12,030 nucleotides of DNA from NCBI GenBank assembly GCA_900546795.1, contig UREG01000048.1:1-12030 (forward strand), given 5' to 3'. The stretch comes from an uncultured Veillonellaceae bacterium. GTDB lineage: Bacteria; Bacillota; Negativicutes; Veillonellales; Megasphaeraceae. Positions 6,307-12,030 of the stretch are shown here, piece after piece; position 1 is the first letter of the stretch; every line of letters starts with the position of its first letter. The position numbers and the translations under genes were made by a program. The notes below the pieces were generated by a model. That model saw only the letters and a program-made list of their open reading frames with translations. It made no database searches and was not told where the DNA came from.

Positions 6307-7674
6307 TTAGAACCAGATATATTTTACCGCAACTACCAGCGCCAAAATATACAGCGCCGGATGCACTTCTTTATAACGGCCGGTCATCACTTTCATTACC
6401 GGATAGAAGATCAGCCCGGCAGCAATGCCGTTGGCAATGCTGTACGTAAACGGCATCATGACGATCGTCATAAACGCCGGGAACCCTTCGCTGATATCTT
6501 CAAAATCGATATCTTTGACCGCGCCCATCATGAGCACGCCGACCAGAATCAAAATGGCGTTCGTCGCAAATCCCGGCACCAGTCCGATGAGCGGAGCAAA
6601 CAGCAGGGAAAGGAAAAACAGCACGCCGCAGGCTACTGCCGTCAGCCCGGTTTTGCCGCCGGCGCTGACGCCGGACGTACTTTCTACAAACGCCGTTACC
6701 GTACTTACCCCGAGGAACGCCCCCAAGCAAACGCCGACAGCGTCCGTGGTAAGCGCTTTGCCAAGGCCGGGGAATTTCCCCGTCTTCGGATCGGCAATTC
6801 CCGCTTTGGTAGCCGTGCCGATCATCGTCCCCATCGAGTCAAACAGCTCGGTAAACGTAAAGGTAAAGACGATCGTTACCAGCCCCATATGAAAGGCATC
6901 GCTGATATTGAGCTCGCCAATCGCCGCTTTGGAGAAATCCGGCAGCGATAAGAAAGACAGCTGTTCCGGCAGCACTGCCACGCCGGAAGCATAGCCGACT
7001 ACCGTCGTCACCAAAATCCCGATTACCATCGCGCCCTGTACGTTCCGCGCCATCAGGATCGCCGTAAACACGATCGCAAAGATCGACATGATGTGTTCCG
7101 GATTGGTCAGCACGCCCAATTCCAGCAGCGTTTCCGATGCGCCGGGCACAAAATTGCCGTTTGCCGTCACCACATTGGCCAGCGTTTCCGGCGACAGGGA
7201 CAAGCGGATCGACATCAGACCGGATAATTTCAAACCGATGATACTGATGAACAAGCCGATACCGACGGTGATCGCCACTTTAAGAGACGGCGGAATCGCT
7301 TCAATAATCAGCTGGCGGATATGGGTAACCGTCAATGCTAAAAAGACAAGACCGGAAATAAATACAGCACCCAACGCCGTCTGCCAGGGAATCCCCATGC
7401 CCAATACAACGGTAAAGGAATAAAACGCCAGAAGTCCTACGCCCGGCGCAAAACAAATCGGATAATTGGCAATCAGGCCGACCGCAATGCTGACCAGGCC
7501 GCCGCCCAGCGCCGTTGCGATCAGTACGGCCTCTTTATCCATACCGCCAAGGCTCAGAATATTCGGAGCCAAAAACAAAATATAGGCCATGGTGATGAAG
7601 GTAGTCAGACCGGCAATCAGCTCAGTCCGTACATTCGACCCACGGTCCGTCAGATGAAACAACTTCTCTAACAT
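6307..7674 (-). CDS. NCS2/AzgA-family purine permease
   Basis: This is a 455-residue, very hydrophobic protein with about a dozen predicted membrane spans, matching the AzgA branch of nucleobase:cation symporters (PbuG/PbuO, AdeP, GhxP), which import adenine, guanine or hypoxanthine. Family landmarks are TFITMAYILFLAPNIL (25-40), the TM3 signature at 75-90, TELFDSMGTMIG (275-286) and the TM10 signature FVESTSGVSAGGKTG (329-343). The TM3 signature reads FAPGVGLLAF where most members have APGMGLNAF, so the usually conserved Asn is Leu at 81; this may alter the substrate. The ribosome binding site GGAG (7683-7686) is 8 nt before the ATG. The gene follows folD after 18 nt and is the last gene of the probable operon. 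The substrate cannot be assigned from sequence; purine uptake is the family expectation. Confidence 0.9.
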   Translation of the reverse strand: MLEKLFHLTDRGSNVRTELIAGLTTFITMAYILFLAPNILSLGGMDKEAVLIATALGGGLVSIAVGLIANYPICFAPGVGLLAFYSFTVVLGMGIPWQTALGAVFISGLVFLALTVTHIRQLIIEAIPPSLKVAITVGIGLFISIIGLKLSGLMSIRLSLSPETLANVVTANGNFVPGASETLLELGVLTNPEHIMSIFAIVFTAILMARNVQGAMVIGILVTTVVGYASGVAVLPEQLSFLSLPDFSKAAIGELNISDAFHMGLVTIVFTFTFTELFDSMGTMIGTATKAGIADPKTGKFPGLGKALTTDAVGVCLGAFLGVSTVTAFVESTSGVSAGGKTGLTAVACGVLFFLSLLFAPLIGLVPGFATNAILILVGVLMMGAVKDIDFEDISEGFPAFMTIVMMPFTYSIANGIAAGLIFYPVMKVMTGRYKEVHPALYILALVVAVKYIWF

Positions 7675-7692
7675 ACTTTCTTCTCCATTCTT

Positions 7693-8514
7693 TTATTTTA
7701 TTAAACCCTGCAGAACCATCGTCGTCGTGACAGCCCCCACGCCGCCCGGCACGGGAGTATACGCCGCTGCAATCCCTTCGATCGAAGCGGCATCCACATC
7801 GCCGACCACCCGGCCGTCTTTGCGGTTGATGCCTACGTCGATAACCACAGCTCCCGGTTTGATCATCTCCCCGGTAATACACTCTGCCTTGCCCACTGCG
7901 CTGATAAGGATATCCGCCGTCCGCGTAAGTTCAGCAAGATTTTTCGTTTTGGAATGGCATACCGTTACCGTCGCATGCCGCTGAAGGCAAAGCTGTACAA
8001 GCGGCCGCCCCACTACATGGCTCCGCCCGACAATCACTACATGCCTGCCTTCCAGATCTATTTCATATTGCGTCAATATCGCCATCACCGCCTGTGCCGT
8101 ACAAGGCGCGAACCCGCCCTTTTCCGTAACGACCCTGGCTATATTCAAATCCGTCAGCCCATCGATATCTTTATCGCTCCGGATTCGGTTGATCAGCCGA
8201 TCCCGATCCAGCGTATCCGGCCACGGCATCATGGGCAGTATGCCGGAAACCGCTTCGTCCGCATTGAGCCGATCGAGCAGCGCTTCCATCTCCGCTTCCG
8301 CTGCCTCTTCGGGAAGTTCATGGATCACTGCCTCAAATCCCAGCGCTTCCGCGGCTTTTTTCATCGACCGGGCATAAATCTCTGCCCCCACGTCGCTGCC
8401 GCACCGCACAATCGCCAGCCCGCAGGCTTGTCCGGCCGCCTGCTTTTCAGCCAGCTTCTGCCGTATCTCTTCTTTATATGCTGCCGCAACAGCCTTTCCG
8501 TCTAATCGCTCCAT
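7693..8514 (-). CDS. folD: FolD-type methylenetetrahydrofolate dehydrogenase/cyclohydrolase, variant active site
   Basis: The 273-residue protein is slightly shorter than typical FolD (280-300). FolD oxidises 5,10-methylene-THF to methenyl-THF with NAD(P) and hydrolyses it to 10-formyl-THF for purine synthesis and formyl-Met-tRNA. The Rossmann half is normal: VVIVGRSHVVGRPL (159-172), CHSKT (186-190), GAVVIDVGIN (221-230), GDVD (238-241), TPVPGGVG (253-260). In the catalytic half Tyr47 and Asp118 (DKDIDG) are kept, but the essential Lys of YVxxKxK is Met51 (YARSMKK) and the Gln of GILVQLPLP is Met95 (GILPMMPWP). PCTPxG reads PCTAQA and GFHPxN reads GLTDLN. The start is set at 8514 by AGGAGG (8522-8527) 7 nt upstream; the longer ORF from 8535 would begin inside the PBP coding region. 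The gene lies 13 nt after the PBP stop, in the same operon. Homology is secure; bifunctional activity is uncertain. Confidence 0.9.
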   Translation of the reverse strand: MERLDGKAVAAAYKEEIRQKLAEKQAAGQACGLAIVRCGSDVGAEIYARSMKKAAEALGFEAVIHELPEEAAEAEMEALLDRLNADEAVSGILPMMPWPDTLDRDRLINRIRSDKDIDGLTDLNIARVVTEKGGFAPCTAQAVMAILTQYEIDLEGRHVVIVGRSHVVGRPLVQLCLQRHATVTVCHSKTKNLAELTRTADILISAVGKAECITGEMIKPGAVVIDVGINRKDGRVVGDVDAASIEGIAAAYTPVPGGVGAVTTTMVLQGLIK

Positions 8515-8521
8515 GCAAACG

Positions 8522-8527
8522 CCTCCT
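8522..8527 (-). promoter_or_regulatory. Ribosome binding site deciding the folD start
   Basis: AGGAGG lies 7 nt before the ATG at 8514 and directly abuts the PBP stop codon (TAA, 8528-8530). Ribosomes finishing the PBP can reinitiate here. It rules out the longer start at 8535. Confidence 0.88.
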
Positions 8528-10489
8528 TTATTCATGACTGAATGTAACCGTTACCGTCTCTTTCGGCTCTATCGTTTCGCCGGGAAGCGGCTGCTGGCTC
8601 ACCGCCGTACCGCTTCCGTTCATCACCAGGCTCAGCCCGGCTTTGCCGATCCATTTCATCACATCGCGCATATTCCAGCCGCGGAAATCCGGCACCACAA
8701 CCTTGCCCGCCTCGGTTTCCACCGGCGGCAGCGCACGGACCGGCGCATTCGGATCGCCGCTGTAATTGCCCCGCATCGTCGGATGCAGCCCCCGATACCG
8801 AACCAGCTGCGACATGATATCCCGAAATACCGGCGCGGCGATCTGTCCGCCGTAATACATGCCCTGCGGCTCGTCAATCACGATCAGCACGACAAACTGC
8901 GGATCGTCGATCGGCCCCAGCCCGATAAACGACGAGATATACTTGCCGTCCGCGTAGCCCCGGCCCGATTCGTCCAATTTCTGCGCCGTTCCCGTCTTGC
9001 CGCCGAACTCATAGCCTTCAATAAAAGCGTTATTGCCGCCCCCTTCGGAAACTTCATCTTCCATAAACGCGGCAATTGTCCGCCCGACCTCCGTCGATAT
9101 CGGCTTGCCTACAATCGTAACCGGCGTTTCTTCATGCACCGTACCGTCGGCATTGACGATTTTTTTGATCAAATGCGGCTTCACCATATTTCCGTTATTG
9201 GCAACGGCACTGAACGCCTGCACCATTTGCAGCGGCGTCACGGCGATCCCCTGCCCGATGGACATACTCGCCACGTCGATCGGCCGCATTTCTTTGGGAT
9301 CAAACAAAATCCCCGCCCCTTCGCCGGGCAGCTCAATCCCCGTTTCCTTGCCAAATCCATATGCTTTGGCATATTCCGTCAAAATATCTCCGCCCACAAG
9401 CATCCCGATATGCGCCATCCCGGTATTGATCGAAAACATCAGGATCTTGCGCAGATCCACATCGCCGTTGCTCTCCTCGTCCCAGTTGCGGATTTCATGA
9501 CCGGAAGCAACGATTTTCCCGGTATCGTGGAATACATCGTTGACCTTCCATTTGCCGCTCATCAAAAACGCCGACGCCATGATCGGCTTAAACGTGGAAC
9601 CCGGCTCGTAAATATTTGTAACCGCCCGGTTGGTAAACGCCTGCTGGCTAAATTTCTCATAATGATTCGGATCGTACGTCGGCCGGCTTGCCATCGCTAA
9701 AATCTCCCCGGTCTTCGGGTCCATAATGATTGCCGCCGCGCCTTTCGGCTTGCTCTTTTCCATCGCCTTATCCAGCGCCTGCTCGGCAATAAACTGGATT
9801 GTCGTATCGATCGTCAGATACACGCTGCGCTGTTTATTGGGAACCAGCTTTGCCATCGCCGACTCTAAAATCGGCACGCTGTGGCCGTCGGTAATCAGGA
9901 TCTGCTCCACCTTGTTGCCCCGAATCTGGTCGTCCAAGACCATCTCGATTCCGTCGAGCCCCTTATCGTCAATCCCAACGAACCCCAGTACCTGTGCTGC
10001 CAGTTCGCCGTTGGGATAATACCGCTTGCTTTCCTTAACAAAATTCAGCCCCACGATATGGTTTTCCCGAATCACCCGTTCCAGCTCATCGGAAATCGGC
10101 TTGTCCAGCATCCGTTCCAGCCAGACAAACGCCGTATCCTTCGACAAAGCTTTGACCAGCTTCGGCTCCGGCACCGACAAATACGGCGCAATCACTTTTG
10201 CCACTTCTTCCGGACTTTTATTCAGCAGCTTCGGATCGCCGTAAAGCGATTTCGTTACGCTGCTGACCGCCAGCTTCCGGCCGTCCCGGTCATAAATACT
10301 GCCGCGCGGCGACTGCAATGTTCTGTTTTCTTCTATCTGAGACAGGTTGCGTTCATGCAGCTCCCGTCCGTCTACCACCTGAAGCCAAAATACACGCAGA
10401 CCAATGAGGACCGCGACGCCCGTCATCACCAGCATCACGCCCCGTCCGCGGCTGCGGATATATTTTCGGCTTTCATTCAGCCCCCACAT
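8528..10489 (-). CDS. Class B penicillin-binding protein (FtsI/SpoVD type) with one PASTA domain
   Basis: The 653-residue peptidoglycan D,D-transpeptidase cross-links stem peptides at the septum or, in the SpoVD branch, in the spore cortex. Layout: basic cytoplasmic tail 1-17, one membrane anchor at about 18-40, N-terminal dimerisation domain opening with RGSIYDRDGR (62-71), transpeptidase domain at about 250-560, and a single PASTA domain at about 597-652. The three active-site motifs are intact: STFK (298-301, nucleophile Ser298), SIN (353-355) and KTG (498-500). The start is set at 10489 because AAGGAG (10496-10501) is 6 nt upstream; this overlaps the cca stop by 17 nt, implying translational coupling. 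An ATG 15 nt further up (10504) is a less likely alternative. The gene sits in a cca operon rather than a division cluster, so it could be the main FtsI or a second, specialised PBP; FtsI and SpoVD cannot be told apart from sequence. Confidence 0.93.
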   Translation of the reverse strand: MWGLNESRKYIRSRGRGVMLVMTGVAVLIGLRVFWLQVVDGRELHERNLSQIEENRTLQSPRGSIYDRDGRKLAVSSVTKSLYGDPKLLNKSPEEVAKVIAPYLSVPEPKLVKALSKDTAFVWLERMLDKPISDELERVIRENHIVGLNFVKESKRYYPNGELAAQVLGFVGIDDKGLDGIEMVLDDQIRGNKVEQILITDGHSVPILESAMAKLVPNKQRSVYLTIDTTIQFIAEQALDKAMEKSKPKGAAAIIMDPKTGEILAMASRPTYDPNHYEKFSQQAFTNRAVTNIYEPGSTFKPIMASAFLMSGKWKVNDVFHDTGKIVASGHEIRNWDEESNGDVDLRKILMFSINTGMAHIGMLVGGDILTEYAKAYGFGKETGIELPGEGAGILFDPKEMRPIDVASMSIGQGIAVTPLQMVQAFSAVANNGNMVKPHLIKKIVNADGTVHEETPVTIVGKPISTEVGRTIAAFMEDEVSEGGGNNAFIEGYEFGGKTGTAQKLDESGRGYADGKYISSFIGLGPIDDPQFVVLIVIDEPQGMYYGGQIAAPVFRDIMSQLVRYRGLHPTMRGNYSGDPNAPVRALPPVETEAGKVVVPDFRGWNMRDVMKWIGKAGLSLVMNGSGTAVSQQPLPGETIEPKETVTVTFSHE

Positions 10490-11918
10490 ACGGTTCTCCT
10501 TCATGTCTTTCCTGCCGGCGCAGCCACCGCTGCGCCGCCGCATATAATTCGCCGGCTTCATTTTCCAGGCCGCCGCCCTGCACCCGGCTGAGCAGATTCT
10601 GCAGGCAGGCGCCTGTTCGCGATCCGCACAACGCGACCACTTCCGGCCCATACCGCAAATCCCTCGTGCCAATCGGCATATCCGCCGCCAGCTCAATCAG
10701 AAAATTACCGAAATTTTCCGTATTGTCCGCGCCTTCTTTGGAATACCCGCAGCCAATAACATCGGCTTTTGCCACCTGCTTGAGCTGGGTCATCGCTTCC
10801 ACCAGATCCGCGGTACGCCGAAACAATCCGCTGCGGGCTTCCAGCCGCAGCCAGCGCATCAGGCTCGATTCTGCCGATACGGCATAATCATGAAACTTCA
10901 TATGCCCGGCTACCAGCCAGCCTACCCGGCGCACCATCGCCGGCCGCATTCCCAGCCGAGCCAGCGCCGTTTCCGCCATTTCCCGGCTCGCTTCCGCATG
11001 CCCATAATCTGTATACCGGCCATGATGAAATCCCCGAATCCCCGGCAGTCCTTTTGCCGCGTCATGGAAAAGCGCCGCCAGCCGCACCGTCAGTTCCGGC
11101 GGCGTATTCTGCACTACCGCCAGCGTATGATACCAGGCATCATGCATATGAAAAGGCTTCGACTGCGGCGTCTGCGTCAAATGAAACAGCTCCGGCAGGA
11201 TCGGCACCGATTCATACGCGCCGTTCTTCTTTCTCCGGCAGCTGCATTCCGCCAGACCGGACTGGACTAAAATATCGAGCCCCTTCGCCGCGTACGGCGT
11301 CACCAGCAGCCGCTCCAATTCATGGCGCACCCGTTCCAGCGACAACCCGTTTACCCGAGGAAAGGCTTTCGTCATTCCCACCAGAATATCTTCATCGGGA
11401 ATAAACCCCAGCTGCCCCGTAAACCGGCACGCCCGAAACATACGAAGCGCATCTTCCTGAAACCGCGTCCCCGCATCGCCTACTGTCCGCAGCCGTTTAT
11501 GGCGGATATCGTCCACCCCGCCCACATAATCATAAATCTTGCCCCGCACGTCCATCGCCAGCGCGTTGACCGTAAAATCCCGGCGGCTCACATCTTCTTC
11601 CAGCGAGGAAGCATACCATACAGAAGACGGCCGATGGCTGTCCGCGCCATACGCTTCACTGCGAAACGCCGCCGTCTCAATCGGCACGCCGTCTACGATT
11701 ACCACTGCCACGCCAAAATTATGGCCCAAATTCTCCACTACAGAAAATCCCTGCCTGCGGGCAATTTCCAGCACCGCCTCCGGCTTGGCAGAAGTAACCA
11801 CGTCCTGATCCGACGGCTCTTTGCCCAGAATCTTATCCCGCACCGCGCCGCCGACAATATAGGCCTCATACCCATGATCCTCTAAAATACCCAGCCACTT
11901 GCGCACGGAATCCGTCAT
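10473..11918 (-). CDS. cca: CCA tRNA nucleotidyltransferase with HD domain
   Basis: This 481-residue class II nucleotidyltransferase adds or repairs the 3'-terminal CCA of tRNA without a template. Head motifs are YIVGGAVRDKILG (20-32), SDQDVVT with the metal-binding Asp37 and Asp39, RRDFTVNALAMD (112-123), EDALRMFRACRF (155-166) and ERVRHELERLL (195-205). An HD domain follows (HMHD at 257-260; LFHDAAKG at 283-290), which in related enzymes gives phosphatase or phosphodiesterase activity. The sequence does not show whether it adds all of CCA or only A or CC; the complete motif set favours full CCA addition. The start is set at 11918 because AGGAGG (11928-11933) lies 9 nt upstream; the longer ORF from 11987 runs through the promoter. 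It is the first gene of the probable cca-PBP-folD-permease operon, and its 3' end overlaps the PBP start by 17 nt. Confidence 0.95.
   Translation of the reverse strand: MTDSVRKWLGILEDHGYEAYIVGGAVRDKILGKEPSDQDVVTSAKPEAVLEIARRQGFSVVENLGHNFGVAVVIVDGVPIETAAFRSEAYGADSHRPSSVWYASSLEEDVSRRDFTVNALAMDVRGKIYDYVGGVDDIRHKRLRTVGDAGTRFQEDALRMFRACRFTGQLGFIPDEDILVGMTKAFPRVNGLSLERVRHELERLLVTPYAAKGLDILVQSGLAECSCRRKKNGAYESVPILPELFHLTQTPQSKPFHMHDAWYHTLAVVQNTPPELTVRLAALFHDAAKGLPGIRGFHHGRYTDYGHAEASREMAETALARLGMRPAMVRRVGWLVAGHMKFHDYAVSAESSLMRWLRLEARSGLFRRTADLVEAMTQLKQVAKADVIGCGYSKEGADNTENFGNFLIELAADMPIGTRDLRYGPEVVALCGSRTGACLQNLLSRVQGGGLENEAGELYAAAQRWLRRQERHEGEPYVGAE
10496..10501 (-). promoter_or_regulatory. Ribosome binding site of the PBP gene inside the cca end
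   Basis: AAGGAG lies 6 nt before the ATG at 10489 and within the last codons of cca, so PBP translation is probably coupled to that of cca. Confidence 0.8.
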
Positions 11919-11927
11919 CTGCACCAA

Positions 11928-11933
11928 CCTCCT
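11928..11933 (-). promoter_or_regulatory. Ribosome binding site deciding the cca start
   Basis: AGGAGG lies 9 nt before the ATG at 11918. The longer in-frame start at 11987 would lie in the -35 element of the promoter and is rejected. Confidence 0.88.
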
Positions 11934-11957
11934 CGCCACACTATGCACTATTTTTTC

Positions 11958-11987
11958 ATTATAGCATTTTCCCCACACCATAAACAA
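11958..11987 (-). promoter_or_regulatory. Extended -10 promoter of the cca operon
   Basis: On the minus strand TATAAT (11958-11963) is preceded by TGC, giving a full extended -10 (TGCTATAAT). A weak -35 TTGTTT (11982-11987) lies 18 nt upstream. Transcription would start near 11951, about 33 nt ahead of the cca ATG. No terminator or operator was seen in the remaining bases to 12030. Confidence 0.75.
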
Positions 11988-12030
11988 TACTCCAGCTCTG
12001 CACCTTTTGTATACCTCGTACCGCTTTATA

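Noticed and set aside
8513..9700. 395-codon plus-strand ORF antisense to the PBP gene
   Set aside because: It is a shadow ORF; the PBP motifs STFK, SIN and KTG are on the minus strand.

Overview
The window reads as chromosomal core DNA of a low-to-moderate GC bacterium of the Firmicutes. The gene set (ppk flanked by two Ppx/GppA-like proteins that carry HD domains, a PASTA-containing class B penicillin-binding protein, a DUF348-type envelope protein, strong AGGAGG ribosome binding sites) would fit Negativicutes such as the Megasphaera/Veillonellaceae group. That placement is an inference from gene content and codon use, not a database result. No mobile element, CRISPR array, rRNA or tRNA was seen.

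Layout: (1) 1-360, minus: 5' part of a DUF348-family secreted or anchored protein with a close promoter; it may carry a frameshift near the window edge. (2) 361-789: AT-rich DNA with no convincing gene, ending at the ppk terminator. (3) 856-4522, minus: a two-gene operon, a degenerate Ppx/GppA-like protein followed after 7 nt by polyphosphate kinase ppk. (4) 4523-4683: divergent promoter region with a perfect 7-5-7 inverted repeat. (5) 4684-6216, plus: a canonical Ppx/GppA phosphatase with an HD domain. (6) 6267-6303: bidirectional terminator. (7) 6307-11918, minus: a probable operon cca - class B PBP - folD - NCS2 purine permease, transcribed from an extended -10 promoter at 11958-11987 and ending at the shared terminator.

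The central block is a polyphosphate module. PPK makes polyP, the plus-strand Ppx/GppA protein has the residues expected for degrading polyP (or hydrolysing pppGpp), and the ppk-linked paralog has lost most phosphate-binding motifs and part of its HD metal site, so it looks like a regulatory pseudoenzyme. The right-hand operon mixes tRNA 3'-end maturation, septal or spore peptidoglycan synthesis, one-carbon folate chemistry and purine uptake. Its FolD lacks the usual catalytic Lys and Gln, and its permease deviates from the usual AzgA/NCS2 signature. Four annotated starts were moved downstream of the longest ORF because a clear Shine-Dalgarno sequence marks the internal ATG.

The best candidate for something undescribed is the ppk-linked degenerate Ppx-like protein. 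The rest is mostly ordinary housekeeping DNA with some interesting sequence variants.
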